A DNA stretch of 64,000 nt from Chitinophaga pinensis (GCA_943329075.2 CALQCM020000011.1:1-64000), one strand, 5' to 3'; counted from the stretch's first letter, positions 1 to 9,711 are shown. Numbers and translations are program-made. Notes: generated from the letters alone by a model not told the origin.

Positions 1-794
1 ATGACGTCGAGGCCCAAGGCATCGACGTCGAGCATCTGCAGCGCGGCGTCGGCAACTTCGCGCGTCACCTTGCCGTTGGCCTTGACCTCGGCATAATCGC
101 GCACGCGCCGCAGCAGGCGGTTGGAAATGCGCGGCGTGGCGCGCGAACGACAGGCGATTTCACGCGCGCCCTCGGCACTGGTTTCGATGGCGAGCAGCTT
201 CGCCGAGCGTTGCACGATCTGCGTCAGCTCGTCGTTCGTATAGAACTCGAGCCGCGCAACGATGCCGAAACGATCGCGCAACGGATTGGTCAGCATGCCG
301 GCGCGCGTGGTGGCGCCGATCAGCGTGAACGGCGGCAGATCGAGTTTGACCGAACGCGCCGCCGGCCCCTCGCCGATCATGATGTCAATCTGAAAATCCT
401 CAAGCGCCGGATAGAGAATCTCTTCCACCACTGGACTCAGCCGGTGAATCTCATCGATGAACAACACGTCGTTGGGCTGCAGATTGGTCAGCATTGCCGC
501 CAGATCGCCGGCGCGTTCGAGCACCGGCCCCGAGGTGTGGCGCAGGCTCACCCCCATTTCGCGCGCAATGATGTGCGCCAGCGTCGTTTTGCCAAGGCCC
601 GGCGGCCCGAACAGCAGCACGTGATCGAGCGGCTCCTTGCGACGGCGCGCCGCCTCGATGAAAATTTCGAGCTGGCCGCGGATTTTCTGCTGACCGATAT
701 ACTCGTCGAGCGCCTTCGGCCGCAACGCGCGCTCGAAGGCCTCTTCCTGCGGCGAGACCGGTGCGGCGGAAATCAGGCGGTCGGTTTCGATCAT
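1..794 (-). CDS. ruvB: Holliday junction branch-migration helicase RuvB (3' end outside the window)
   Basis: This is the AAA+ motor of the RuvABC resolvasome, which drives branch migration of Holliday junctions. The window holds about 264 N-terminal codons; the C-terminal DNA-binding winged helix is mostly missing. Reading back from the ATG at 794, I see Walker A GPPGLGKT (about residues 63-70), Walker B with DEIH (about 114-117), the sensor stretch LIGATTRAG and the conserved region [18 protein letters not shown]. The ATG overlaps the TGA of the small upstream gene (ATGA). RuvB is therefore probably translationally coupled to that gene rather than directly to ruvA, which is unusual. The identification is secure. 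Confidence 0.97.
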   Translation of the reverse strand, partial: MIETDRLISAAPVSPQEEAFERALRPKALDEYIGQQKIRGQLEIFIEAARRRKEPLDHVLLFGPPGLGKTTLAHIIAREMGVSLRHTSGPVLERAGDLAAMLTNLQPNDVLFIDEIHRLSPVVEEILYPALEDFQIDIMIGEGPAARSVKLDLPPFTLIGATTRAGMLTNPLRDRFGIVARLEFYTNDELTQIVQRSAKLLAIETSAEGAREIACRSRATPRISNRLLRRVRDYAEVKANGKVTREVADAALQMLDVDALGLDV

Positions 795-1168
795 GAGGCA
801 GGATTGAGGATTGAGGATTGAGGATTGAGAGAGCGATGCAGCCCGCTCAGCATTTTTCCGATCTCATCGGAACGTTGCAGCACATCCTTGCTCTGATCCT
901 GCGTCATATAGCCCAACCGGCTTGCAACTTGAACCAGCGTTTCGACTTCCATCAATGATCCGTTCGCAATGGAGAGGTGATTTAGGTAAGCCCCGGTCGA
1001 CTTGCGACCATGCCCTTCTGCGATATTTGCGGGAACAGATACCGCAGCGCGTTGCAATTGTGCAACCAATCCAAATCTCTCGATTTGAGGAAACGCGCCG
1101 GTCAACTTGTAAATTTCAGTAACGAGATCCATCGCCTTCTGCCACACAAGGAGTTCACTGTACTTCAC
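791..1168 (-). CDS. Four-helix-bundle protein of the 23S rRNA intervening-sequence (IVP) family
   Basis: The 125-residue protein has the family hallmarks: an N-terminal [10 protein letters not shown] helix, [13 protein letters not shown] (about residues 46-58), and the helix with [21 protein letters not shown] (split motif, about 67-87). Members of this family (PF05635/TIGR02436) are found inside 23S rRNA intervening sequences and elsewhere; their function is not established, though the Avd protein of diversity-generating retroelements has the same fold. The GTG start at 1168 follows GGGGGGTGA. The last dozen residues ([12 protein letters not shown]) are encoded by the heptamer repeat, and the TGA overlaps the ruvB ATG. 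By eye its base composition is less GC-rich than its neighbours. It separates ruvA from ruvB, which are normally adjacent, so I infer it was inserted. Confidence 0.85.
   Translation of the reverse strand: MKYSELLVWQKAMDLVTEIYKLTGAFPQIERFGLVAQLQRAAVSVPANIAEGHGRKSTGAYLNHLSIANGSLMEVETLVQVASRLGYMTQDQSKDVLQRSDEIGKMLSGLHRSLNPQSSILNPAS
801..828 (+). repeat. Heptamer array, four units of GGATTGA
   Basis: Four perfect tandem copies of GGATTGA. They lie at the 3' end of the four-helix-bundle gene and are translated in it. This is the left member of an inverted pair; the right member is at 1181-1222. Confidence 0.97.
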
Positions 1169-1180
1169 CTGTCACCCCCC

Positions 1181-1222
1181 TCGATCCTCGATCCTCAATC
1201 CTCAATCCTCAATCCTCAATCC
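1181..1222 (+). repeat. Heptamer array, TCGATCC x2 then TCAATCC x4
   Basis: Six tandem 7-bp units, the reverse complement of the array at 801-828. Four TCAATCC units match the left array perfectly, giving 28-bp inverted repeats around the four-helix-bundle gene. The array ends at the ruvA stop codon and runs to just upstream of the ribosome-binding site of the small gene. Confidence 0.97.
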
Positions 1223-1791
1223 TAGCTTTTAGACAGCAGCTTCAACGCCTGCCGTATGCCGTCGGCAACCGCCGTGCCGCCCGGCAACTGTTTCACCGCC
1301 CACGCCGCTTCCTTGTCATTGTAGCCGAGCGCCTGCAGCGCATTGAGGATGTCGCCGCTGTGGCCACCGCCTGCAGCCGGCACCACCGTGACGTCGAGTT
1401 TGTCTTTTAATTCGAGCAGCAGGCGCTCGGCGGTTTTTTTTCCGATGCCGGGCACCTTGGTCAGGCGCGCGCCGTCCTGTGCGGCCACCGTGTCATAGAG
1501 GTCGGAAATGCTCATGCCCGAGAGCACCGACAGTGCGGTGCGCGCGCCGACGCCGGAAATTTTCAGCAATTGGCGGAACACATGGCGTTCCTGCTCGGTG
1601 GCGAAACCGTAGAGCAGTTGCGCGTCTTCACGCACGACGAAATGCGTATACAGCGAGACATCCTCGCCGGTCGCCGGCAGTTGATAGAAGGTGCTCATGG
1701 AAACGTCGATTTCATAACCGACGCCATGCACATCGACCAGTATCTGCGGCGGCCGCCGTTCGAGCAGCCTGCCTGTAATTTTTCCGATCAC
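1222..1791 (-). CDS. ruvA: Holliday junction branch-migration subunit RuvA
   Basis: RuvA binds the four-way junction as a tetramer and loads RuvB rings. At 189 residues it has the full three-domain layout: an OB-fold from residue 1 ([10 protein letters not shown]), two helix-hairpin-helix motifs at about 77-86 ([10 protein letters not shown]) and 112-121 ([10 protein letters not shown]), and a C-terminal RuvB-contact domain from about 145. The ATG overlaps the ruvC stop (positions 1788-1791). The TAG stop runs straight into the downstream heptamer array. Confidence 0.97.
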   Translation of the reverse strand: MIGKITGRLLERRPPQILVDVHGVGYEIDVSMSTFYQLPATGEDVSLYTHFVVREDAQLLYGFATEQERHVFRQLLKISGVGARTALSVLSGMSISDLYDTVAAQDGARLTKVPGIGKKTAERLLLELKDKLDVTVVPAAGGGHSGDILNALQALGYNDKEAAWAVKQLPGGTAVADGIRQALKLLSKS

Positions 1792-2414
1792 ACCAACCGC
1801 CCCCGCTTCATGCGATAACCCGCCGTCGCCAGTTTACCGAGTCCCTGCCCGCCGTGCGCGTGGCAGATGGCGCAGGCCAGCGCATCCGCGGCGTCCGCAC
1901 TCGGGTCGCCGGCAAGCCGCAGCAGGCGCTTGACCATGTCCTGCACCTGCTCCTTGGCCGCCTTGCCCTGTCCGGTCACCGCCTGCTTGATTTGCAATGC
2001 AGTGTACTCGGCGACATCGAGATCATGCAGCACCGCCGCGCAAATCGCCGTGCCGCGCGCCTGCCCGAGCAGCAGTGTCGATTGCGGGTTGCTGTTGACG
2101 AAGACTTTTTCAATCGCCACCTGGTCGGGCCTGTTGGCGGCGATGACTTCACCAAGACCGTCGAGAATGGTTTTGAGACGCAGCGCAAGGCCGCCGTCGG
2201 CCGGCGTCTTGATGCAGCCGCTGGTGACGTAATCAAGCGTGTTGCCGGTTTTGTCGATGACGCCGAAGCCCGTGATGCGCAGGCCGGGGTCTATTCCAAG
2301 GACGCGAATGCGTCCTTGGGAGGCTTGAGGCTTGAAGCTTGAGGCTTGAGACAAACTCCCTCTGGGTAGCGCCGCTAAAGGCAGCTCGCGAAGCCGGGAG
2401 GATTTCCGTTTCAC
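1788..2414 (-). CDS. ruvC: Crossover junction endodeoxyribonuclease RuvC, with repeat-encoded N-terminal extension
   Basis: RuvC cleaves Holliday junctions. The core starts at RVLGIDPG (residues 37-44 of this frame), with catalytic acids D42, E102 (AIEKVF), D174 and D177 (SADAADALA). Family members start only a residue or two before LGIDPG. Here the only in-frame start codons upstream are GTG at 2414 and TTG at 2354, and the codons between are partly GGCTTGA-type heptamer repeat. The native start appears to have been displaced by repeat insertion, giving a 17- to 35-residue extension; initiation at the ATT codon just before RVLG is another possibility. The identity is certain, the start is not. 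Confidence 0.93.
   Translation of the reverse strand: MKRKSSRLRELPLAALPRGSLSQASSFKPQASQGRIRVLGIDPGLRITGFGVIDKTGNTLDYVTSGCIKTPADGGLALRLKTILDGLGEVIAANRPDQVAIEKVFVNSNPQSTLLLGQARGTAICAAVLHDLDVAEYTALQIKQAVTGQGKAAKEQVQDMVKRLLRLAGDPSADAADALACAICHAHGGQGLGKLATAGYRMKRGRLV
2322..2349 (+). repeat. Heptamer array, GGCTTGA variant, four units
   Basis: Units are GGCTTGA, GGCTTGA, AGCTTGA, GGCTTGA. The array lies at the 5' end of ruvC, within its only available reading frame, and is the left member of an inverted pair with 2425-2452. Confidence 0.9.
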
Positions 2415-2424
2415 TCAGCCCCTC

Positions 2425-2452
2425 TCGATCCTTGATGCTGATTGCTCAATCC
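2425..2452 (+). repeat. Degenerate heptamer array in inverse orientation
   Basis: Units are TCGATCC, TTGATGC, TGATTGC, TCAATCC. The last unit, read on the minus strand as GGATTGA, supplies the TGA stop codon of yebC. The spacer to the left array is 75 bp and has no gene of its own. Confidence 0.8.
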
Positions 2453-3177
2453 TGATTTTCCATCAACGCGGTGGTATAGACGTCCTGCACGTCATCGATG
2501 GCTTCAAGCGCATCGAGCAAACGCTGCATTTTTGCGGCGTCGTCGCCTTTCAACTCGGTTTCGCTGCCGGGCTTCATGGTCACTTCGGCCATCTCCGGCT
2601 TGAAACCGGCTTTTTCCAGCGCCGCTTTCACTTTCGACAACTCATAGGGCGCGGTGATGACTTCGAAGCTGCCGTCATCGTTGGCGACAACGTCTTCGGC
2701 GCCGCCGTCGAGCGCGGCTTCCATCAGCGTGTCTTCATTGGTGCCCGGCGCAAACATCATCTGGCCGCAATGCTTGAACAGAAACGCCACCGAACCGTCG
2801 GTACCGAGATTGCCGCCGTATTTTGAAAACGCATGGCGCACATCGGCCACGGTGCGCGTCTTGTTGTCGGTCATGCAATCGACCATCACTGCGGCACCGG
2901 CAATACCGTAGCCCTCATAGCGGATTTCTTCGTAGTTCACGCCCTCAAGGTCGCCGGTGCCGCGTTTGATCGCGCGTTCGACGTTGTCCTTCGGCATGTT
3001 GTTCTCGTAGGCTTTGTCGACCGCGAGGCGCAAGCGCGGATTGGCGCCGGGGTCGCCGCCGCCCATGCGAGCCGCGACGGTGATTTCCTTGATCAGGCGC
3101 GTGAAAATTTTGCCGCGCTTGGAATCCTGCTTGCCTTTGCGGTGCTGGATGTTTGCCCACTTGCTGTGACCGGCCAT
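2446..3177 (-). CDS. yebC: YebC/PmpR family protein
   Basis: The 243-residue protein belongs to the widespread YebC family, variously described as transcriptional regulators or ribosome-associated translation factors. It begins with the invariant [15 protein letters not shown], which fixes the start at 3177 with AGAGG about eight bases upstream; a longer frame to 3252 is not needed. Other family stretches are [14 protein letters not shown] and [14 protein letters not shown] near the C-terminus. Its neighbour ruvC is typical for proteobacteria. The stop codon lies within a heptamer repeat unit, so the repeat was added exactly at the gene end. Confidence 0.95.
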   Translation of the reverse strand: MAGHSKWANIQHRKGKQDSKRGKIFTRLIKEITVAARMGGGDPGANPRLRLAVDKAYENNMPKDNVERAIKRGTGDLEGVNYEEIRYEGYGIAGAAVMVDCMTDNKTRTVADVRHAFSKYGGNLGTDGSVAFLFKHCGQMMFAPGTNEDTLMEAALDGGAEDVVANDDGSFEVITAPYELSKVKAALEKAGFKPEMAEVTMKPGSETELKGDDAAKMQRLLDALEAIDDVQDVYTTALMENQD

Positions 3178-3260
3178 TGCAACCTCTGCTGATATTTGCG
3201 TTGGTAATTGCAGCATTGCGTGCATGGCCCGACGGCGTTGCCGGGCCGGCAATATCGCGC

Positions 3261-3269
3261 TGATATAAT
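3261..3269 (+). promoter_or_regulatory. Extended -10 promoter upstream of the HerA-like ATPase gene
   Basis: TGATATAAT fits the extended -10 consensus TGnTATAAT perfectly. It lies 34 bases before the ATG at 3304, in the divergent gap between yebC and the ATPase gene. No well-spaced -35 was found. Confidence 0.6.
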
Positions 3270-3303
3270 TGAAATTTTAACATACCCCTCGTCGGGAGCC
3301 GCC

Positions 3304-4839
3304 ATGCTTGCACCGTTGGTCATCGCCAGGTCAAAAATCGATATCGCCTTGCTGCCGGCACTGGCCAACCGCCACGGTTTGATCGCCGGCGCCACCGGCA
3401 CCGGCAAGACCGTCACGCTGCAGGTGCTGGCCGAACGTTTTTCGGCAATCGGCGTGCCGGTGTTCATGGCCGACGTCAAAGGCGATCTCGCGGGACTCGC
3501 CGCCGCGGGTGCCAGTTCGCCGAAAATGAAAGAACGCCTCGCCGCGCTCAAATGCGAGGAGCCGCAATGGGCCGCCTGCCCGGCGGTGTTCTGGGATGTC
3601 TTCGGCAAGGCGGGGCACCCGGTGCGCGCCACGGTCTCCGACATGGGGCCGCTGCTACTGGGACGCCTTTTTAATCTCAACGACACGCAGCAGGGCGTGT
3701 TATCGCTGGTTTTCAAGATTGCCGACGATCACGGCCTGCTGCTGCTCGACGCCAAAGACCTGCGCGCCATGCTGCAGCACATCGGTGACAACGCCAAGGA
3801 CTTCACCACCGAATACGGCAACGTTTCGGCGGCCTCGATCGGTGCCATCCAGCGCGCGCTGCTCGAAATCGAACAGCAGGGCGGCGACGCCTTTTTCGGC
3901 GAGCCGATGCTCGACATGAACGATCTTATGCAGACCGACAACAAGGGCCGCGGTGTGATCAACATCCTCGCCGCCGACCGCCTGATGAATGCGCCCAAGC
4001 TCTATTCGACCTTCCTGCTGTGGATGCTGTCGGAGCTGTTCGAGCATCTGCCCGAAGTGGGTGACCTCGACAAACCCAAGCTCGTCTTCTTTTTCGACGA
4101 GGCACACCTGCTGTTCAACGAAGCACCGAAACCGCTGCTCGACAAGATCGAACAGGTGGTGCGGTTGATCCGCTCCAAAGGTGTCGGCATTTATTTCGTC
4201 ACGCAAAACCCGCTCGACATTCCCGACACTGTGCTGGGCCAGCTCGGCAACCGCGTGCAGCACGCGCTGCGCGCCTTCACGCCGCGCGACCAGAAGGCGG
4301 TGAAAGCGGCGGCGCAGACCATGCGCACCAATCCGGCGGTGGATACCGAAACCGCAATCACCGAATTGTCGGTCGGCGAAGCGCTGATTTCACTGCTGGA
4401 TGAAAAAGGCCGCCCCTGCATGGTTGAACGCGCCGCCATCCTGCCGCCGGCCACCCGCATCGGCCCGCTCACCGAGGCCGAACGCGCCGCCATCATCAAG
4501 TCATCGCTCATTTTCGGCCATTACGAACAGGTCATCGACCGCGAGTCGGCCTACGAAAAACTCAAGGGCCGCACGGCGGAAAAACAACCGGGTGCCGCGA
4601 TCGCATCGTCGGCGGAGACACCAAACGAGGCAGGCACCACGGCAGGCGGCCTGCTCGGCGCATTGGGCAGCGCGCTTAGCGGCGTGCTGCTCGGCACCAC
4701 CGGTCCGCGCGGCGCGCACCATGCGGGGCTGATCGACGCCGCGGCAAAAAGCGCGGTGCGCACCATCGGTTCGCAGGTCGGGCGCGAAATCGTGCGCGGC
4801 GTGCTCGGCAGCATCCTCGGCGGCGGACGCCGGCGCTGA
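3304..4839 (+). CDS. HerA-like (DUF853/YjgR family) ATPase
   Basis: A 511-residue P-loop ATPase of the DUF853 family, related to HerA/FtsK helicases. Walker A is GATGTGKT (about residues 29-36); Walker B is LVFFFDEAH (DEAH about 264-267). The stretch [20 protein letters not shown] resembles the arginine/sensor region of HerA-type motors. The C-terminal 90 residues are alanine/glycine-rich with a predicted hydrophobic stretch ([18 protein letters not shown]). The ATG at 3304 follows GGGAG; the longer frame from 3208 would cross the promoter. The cellular role is not established in this family. Confidence 0.9.
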   Translation: MLAPLVIARSKIDIALLPALANRHGLIAGATGTGKTVTLQVLAERFSAIGVPVFMADVKGDLAGLAAAGASSPKMKERLAALKCEEPQWAACPAVFWDVFGKAGHPVRATVSDMGPLLLGRLFNLNDTQQGVLSLVFKIADDHGLLLLDAKDLRAMLQHIGDNAKDFTTEYGNVSAASIGAIQRALLEIEQQGGDAFFGEPMLDMNDLMQTDNKGRGVINILAADRLMNAPKLYSTFLLWMLSELFEHLPEVGDLDKPKLVFFFDEAHLLFNEAPKPLLDKIEQVVRLIRSKGVGIYFVTQNPLDIPDTVLGQLGNRVQHALRAFTPRDQKAVKAAAQTMRTNPAVDTETAITELSVGEALISLLDEKGRPCMVERAAILPPATRIGPLTEAERAAIIKSSLIFGHYEQVIDRESAYEKLKGRTAEKQPGAAIASSAETPNEAGTTAGGLLGALGSALSGVLLGTTGPRGAHHAGLIDAAAKSAVRTIGSQVGREIVRGVLGSILGGGRRR

Positions 4840-4842
4840 CGC

Positions 4843-5766
4843 ATGTTCAACGCCGCGCTTTCGCACCGTCTGTTCGGTCCGCTGATGGTGCTGGTCGCGG
4901 CCACCGGCTTCGCCTTCAAGGCGATCCTGATCAAGATCCTCTACGCGGAATTCAGCATCGATGCTGAAACGCTGCTGGCGTTGCGCCTGCTCTTCGCGCT
5001 GCCGTTCTTCATACTGATGGCGCTGCTGGCCGGCGGCAGCGCGCGCGCCTTCAGTGCGCGCGACTGGCGCGCGCTGGTCGCACTCGGCTTTGTCGGTTAT
5101 TACCTGTCGAGTTATCTCGACTTTCTCGGCCTGCAATACATCTCGGCCGGTCTCGAACGCCTGATTCTTTTTCTGCAACCGACCATCGTCGTGCTGCTGT
5201 CGGCGTTTCTGTTCAAAACGCCGGTGCGCCGGCACCACCTGATTTCGATTGCGCTGAGCTACGGCGGCATCGCCCTGGTGTTCGCCAGCAACCTGTCGCT
5301 GGCGCAGGATCCGCATGCCGTCCTGCTGGGCAGCGGCCTCGTCTTCCTGAGCGCGCTGGCCTACGCCTGTTATCTGATCGGCAGCGGCACCGTGATCCCG
5401 CGCATGGGTGCGGCACGCTTTACCGGCTACGCCTCCATCATCGCCTGCGGCTTCGCAACCGGCCAGTTTTTCATCAGCCACGGCATCGCCGGCCTGGCGC
5501 AACCGGCGAAGGTCTACTGGCTCTCGCTGACGATGGCGGTGGTGTCGACGGTATTGCCGATCTGGTTGATGGCCGAAGGCGTAAAAAGAATCGGCGCCAG
5601 CCAGGTGTCGATGATCAGCGCGATCGGGCCGGTCATCACGATCTATCTGGGCTGGCTGATACTGGGCGAAGCGGTCACTGCAATCCAGCTCACCGGCGCA
5701 CTGCTGGTGCTGGCCGGTGTGCTGCTGGTGGGGCTCAGGGTGGAATCCCTCAGCGCCAAATCCTGA
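4843..5766 (+). CDS. EamA-family (DMT superfamily) transporter
   Basis: The 307-residue integral membrane protein has about ten hydrophobic helices in two EamA halves, typical of drug/metabolite transporters. Recognisable stretches are TGFAFKAILIKILY near the N-terminus, YYLSSYLDFLGLQYISAGLER after the third helix (split), and the second-half motif IGPVITIYLGWLILGE. The substrate cannot be read from sequence. It starts three bases after the ATPase stop, so the two are probably co-transcribed, and it converges on ppa with a 12-base gap. Confidence 0.88.
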   Translation: MFNAALSHRLFGPLMVLVAATGFAFKAILIKILYAEFSIDAETLLALRLLFALPFFILMALLAGGSARAFSARDWRALVALGFVGYYLSSYLDFLGLQYISAGLERLILFLQPTIVVLLSAFLFKTPVRRHHLISIALSYGGIALVFASNLSLAQDPHAVLLGSGLVFLSALAYACYLIGSGTVIPRMGAARFTGYASIIACGFATGQFFISHGIAGLAQPAKVYWLSLTMAVVSTVLPIWLMAEGVKRIGASQVSMISAIGPVITIYLGWLILGEAVTAIQLTGALLVLAGVLLVGLRVESLSAKS

Positions 5767-5778
5767 TTGCGGCCTGCG

Positions 5779-6327
5779 TCAGAAATTCGGATGCGGGTTC
5801 GTCGACTGGTAGCGGGCGACACTCTCCAGTATCTCGGCCTTTGCGGCGGCCGCATCGCGCCAGCCCAGCACTTTCATCCACTTGCCTGCCTCGAGATCCT
5901 TGTAGTGCGAAAAAAAGTGCTCGATCTGCTGGATGATCAACGGCGGCAGGTCGCGGTATTCATGCACGTCATCGTAGACCGAGGTCAGTTTCGGCACGGG
6001 CACGCATAACAGCTTGGCGTCGGGGCCTGCATCGTCTTCGGCGGCAAGAAAACCCACCGGCCGGCAACGCGCCACCACGCCGGAAATCAGCGGGATCGGC
6101 GAAATGACCAGCGCATCGAGCGGATCACCGTCCAGCGACAGCGTGTGCGGCACAAAACCGTAGTTGCAGGGGTAATGCATCGGGGTCGCCATGAAGCGGT
6201 CCACCAGCAGCGCGCCGGACTCCTTGTCGAGTTCCAGCTTGAGGCCGGGCCCGTGGGCGGGAATTTCGATGACGACATAGATGTCGTTCGGAACGTCGAG
6301 CCCGGTCACCAGTTTGTCGAGTTGCAT
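5779..6327 (-). CDS. ppa: Inorganic pyrophosphatase, family I
   Basis: Hydrolyses pyrophosphate to two phosphates, pulling biosynthetic reactions forward in the cytoplasm. The 182-residue length matches bacterial family I enzymes. The signature DGDPLDA is present with the preceding conserved stretch HYPCNYGFVPHTL; further metal and substrate residues lie in EDDAGPDAK and the HYKDLE segment. The ATG at 6327 follows AAGGGG, so the 25-residue-longer frame to 6402 is rejected. The gene lies immediately downstream of the cupin gene on the same strand. Confidence 0.96.
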   Translation of the reverse strand: MQLDKLVTGLDVPNDIYVVIEIPAHGPGLKLELDKESGALLVDRFMATPMHYPCNYGFVPHTLSLDGDPLDALVISPIPLISGVVARCRPVGFLAAEDDAGPDAKLLCVPVPKLTSVYDDVHEYRDLPPLIIQQIEHFFSHYKDLEAGKWMKVLGWRDAAAAKAEILESVARYQSTNPHPNF

Positions 6328-6358
6328 CGCCTGCCCCTTTAAGTTGGCGCACGCGCCA

Positions 6359-6841
6359 TCAATACGGCGTGCCGTCCTTGTGCGTAAATTTCCAAACGCC
6401 ATTGACCGCCCGCGCGACGAGATCGTCGTCGGGATAATTTCCAGCGTCGCCGGCGCTGCGGTCGCCTACTTCGAGATAGACCGCATCGTGGTCGGCGCGG
6501 TTGACGAGATGGTGGCCATCGGCCTTCCCGGCGGGAAAACCCGCCGCCATGCCTGCGCGCAACACCTGCTCGCCGGCATCGGTGACCAGCACCAGTTCGC
6601 CTTCGAGGATGTAAACAAACTCGTCCTGCGTCAGGTGCCAGTGCCGCAGCGCGGAGGCGGCGCCCGGTCTGATTGTCGTCAGATTGACGCCGAAATTCTT
6701 CAGGCCCAGCGCGTCGCCGAGCTTGCGTTTGGCGCGGCCGGCAACGCGCGGCTTGAAGGCGTCCGGGTAATTCGAACCCGGCGCCGGCGCCACCTGCATC
6801 GCATCGATTGCGGGCGGCTTCGGCAGGCGCTGGTCGCTCAT
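6359..6841 (-). CDS. Cupin-domain protein
   Basis: A 160-residue single-domain cupin. The metal-binding motif 1 is visible as RHWHLTQDEFVYILEGE (His-x-His, then Glu), with motif 2 around GFPAGKADGHHLVNR. Small proteins of this type with the LRHWH..QDEFVYVLEGE pattern are common and often annotated as transcriptional regulators or sugar-binding cupins, but there is no DNA-binding domain here, so no specific activity is assigned. It lies between ppa and the Bug protein on the same strand. Confidence 0.85.
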   Translation of the reverse strand: MSDQRLPKPPAIDAMQVAPAPGSNYPDAFKPRVAGRAKRKLGDALGLKNFGVNLTTIRPGAASALRHWHLTQDEFVYILEGELVLVTDAGEQVLRAGMAAGFPAGKADGHHLVNRADHDAVYLEVGDRSAGDAGNYPDDDLVARAVNGVWKFTHKDGTPY

Positions 6842-6860
6842 GGCCGTCGCAATCCTGCGA

Positions 6861-7823
6861 TTACTGCGGCTTCAAACCGATGTCGCGCACGATCTTGCCG
6901 TACTTGGCGTATTCGGTCTTGATGAATTCGGTGTAGTAATCGGCCGATTCGTTAACAACGATGAGACCCGAGCCGGTGAGCTTGGCATTCACTTCCGGCA
7001 ATTGCATCGCGCGGTTGATCTCTGCGTTGAGCTTCTGCACGATATCGCGCGGCGTGCCGGCGGGTGCCACGTAGCCGAACCAGCCGCGCATGTCGTAGCC
7101 CGGCACCAGTTCGGAGAAAATCGGCAGCTCGCGGTTGTTCGGCACACGCACATGGTTGGTGACGCCGATCAGGCGCATGCGGCCGGCGTTGATCTGCGTC
7201 GACATGCCGGTAAAAGAACCGATGCCGGTCAGCACCTGACCGCTGATGACGTCCGTGGCGATCTGCGTGGCGCCTTTGTAGGGCACGTGCAGAAACTTGA
7301 AGCCCGCCATTGAGGCCAGCAGTTCGAATGCCAGATGCGGGTAACCGCCTTCGCCGTTCGACGCCAGCGTCAGTTGGCCGGGATTGGCCTTCGCCCACTT
7401 GATCATCTCGGCGGCGTTCTTGAATGGTGCGGTCGGGTGCGCGACCACGGCGAGATAGTTGGTCGCATTCAAGGCAACGCCGGTGAAATCCTTGATCGGG
7501 TCGTAGGGAATTTTTTTGTAGGTGTGCGGCGCCACGACCAGATTGCCACCCTGACCGATGCCGATGGTGTAACCATCAGCGGGCGCGTTCTTCAGGAGTT
7601 CCATGCCGATCTGACCGCTGGCACCGGCGCGGTTTTCAACAACGAACTGCTGGCCCATGCGCTCGGACAAGGTTGGCCCGATCACGCGCGCGATAAAGTC
7701 GGCAGCCTCGCCCGGCGGGTAGGGAATGATCACGCGCACGGGTTTGTTCGGGTAGGACTGCGCGCTGGCCAGTCCGGCGAGGCCGGACAACAATACGAGC
7801 ACAAACGATTTCCATGATTTCAT
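6861..7823 (-). CDS. Bug-family tripartite tricarboxylate transporter substrate-binding protein
   Basis: A 320-residue periplasmic solute-binding protein. It has a Sec signal (MKSWKSFVLVLLSGLAGLASA) and then the family start YPNKPVRVIIPYPPGEAADF, with VVENRAGASGQIG, HVPYKGATQIATDV and the PAGTPRDIVQKLNAEI segment further on (quoted in parts). Bug proteins are greatly expanded in betaproteobacteria and usually bind carboxylates; the ligand is unknown here. The ATG at 7823 follows AAGGAG. No tctA/tctB membrane genes are nearby, which is usual for orphan Bug genes. Confidence 0.93.
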   Translation of the reverse strand: MKSWKSFVLVLLSGLAGLASAQSYPNKPVRVIIPYPPGEAADFIARVIGPTLSERMGQQFVVENRAGASGQIGMELLKNAPADGYTIGIGQGGNLVVAPHTYKKIPYDPIKDFTGVALNATNYLAVVAHPTAPFKNAAEMIKWAKANPGQLTLASNGEGGYPHLAFELLASMAGFKFLHVPYKGATQIATDVISGQVLTGIGSFTGMSTQINAGRMRLIGVTNHVRVPNNRELPIFSELVPGYDMRGWFGYVAPAGTPRDIVQKLNAEINRAMQLPEVNAKLTGSGLIVVNESADYYTEFIKTEYAKYGKIVRDIGLKPQ

Positions 7824-7858
7824 GCCGCGACTCCTTTGCGTAGGTTCTGCATCCACAC

Positions 7859-8939
<1,081 letters not shown>

Positions 8940-8950
<11 letters not shown>

Positions 8951-9536
8951 TGGGTTTCTTCTCTTTGGTATGCAGCTTCAGCATCGCTGCTTCGGTTTTG
9001 CCTTCGGACAACAGCGTCCAGATGTCGAGGCTCTTCGCGATCGCATCATCGATCGCCGACTGCTCCTCGCTGCGCGGCGGATGCAGCACGTAATCAGCCA
9101 CCTCCTGCTCGCTGGCGGCGGTCTCGCGCGGATGACCGACGCCCAGCCGCAGGCGCCAGAAGTCGCGGCTGCCCAGACACTCGGCGATGTCCTTCAGGCC
9201 GTTGTGCCCGCTGCTGCCGCCACCGAGTTTCAGCTTGGCAGCGCCCGGCGGCAGATCCAGCTCGTCATGCACGACGAGTATCTCGCCCGGCACGATTTTG
9301 TAAAACGTCGCCAGCGCACCGACCGCGCGCCCCGAATTATTCATGAAGGTGTCAGGCAGCAGGAGCCAGGTTTCGCCCGCCCCGCCGACCTTGGCGACGC
9401 GGCCGTGAAACTTGCCTTCGTCGCGCAGCGTTGCGCGCAGCGTGCGCGCCAGCTGCTCGACCCACCAGAAGCCGGCATTATGGCGCGTGCGTTCGTATTT
9501 TTTGCCCGGATTGCCGAGCCCGACGACCAGTCTCAT
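8940..9536 (-). CDS. pth: Peptidyl-tRNA hydrolase
   Basis: Releases tRNA from peptidyl-tRNA that drops off the ribosome. The 198-residue protein has the conserved start [20 protein letters not shown] with catalytic histidine H19 in TRHNAGF, then [12 protein letters not shown], and the motif [10 protein letters not shown] with [16 protein letters not shown] (quoted in parts). It lies between rplY and ychF, the standard ribosome-linked order. Its tail overlaps the first codons of ychF. Confidence 0.97.
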
Positions 9537-9592
9537 GGTTCACCGATAGTAAGACATTGGGACATTCAGTGTAAGGACAATCAGAATGTGCC

Positions 9593-9627
9593 CTCACCCT
9601 CTCCCGGAGGGAGATGCTGAGGGTGAG
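9593..9627. repeat. REP-like imperfect palindrome
   Basis: CTCACCCTC (9593-9601) is perfectly repeated in inverse as GAGGGTGAG (9619-9627), enclosing TCCC-GGA-GGGA. It lies in the pth-rplY gap. Palindromes of this general type are common dispersed elements in proteobacteria; I saw no second copy in the window. Confidence 0.7.
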
Positions 9628-9632
9628 AACAG

Positions 9633-9658
9633 CCCTGATTCGCTGATACGAATCAGGG
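9633..9658. repeat. Perfect 10-bp inverted repeat
   Basis: CCCTGATTCG and CGAATCAGGG flank a six-base loop. It is directly beside the preceding palindrome and followed by AAAAA, not T, on the plus strand, so it is not a typical terminator. Its function is unknown. Confidence 0.7.
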
Positions 9659-9675
9659 AAAAATACGTAGGACAA

Positions 9676-9711
9676 GAAAAAGCCCGCCATATTGCGCGCA
9701 ACATGGCGGGC
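9676..9711 (-). terminator. Intrinsic terminator after rplY
   Basis: On the minus strand GCCCGCCAT pairs with ATGGCGGGC around an inner palindrome, followed by TTTTTC. It separates rplY from pth-ychF, so those genes need their own promoter. Confidence 0.9.

Noticed and set aside
801..1222. CRISPR-like array
   Set aside because: The repeat unit is only 7 bp, directly tandem with no spacers, and there are no cas genes.
9633..9658. Intrinsic terminator
   Set aside because: The hairpin is good but is followed by A, not T, on the plus strand, and no T run follows on the minus strand.
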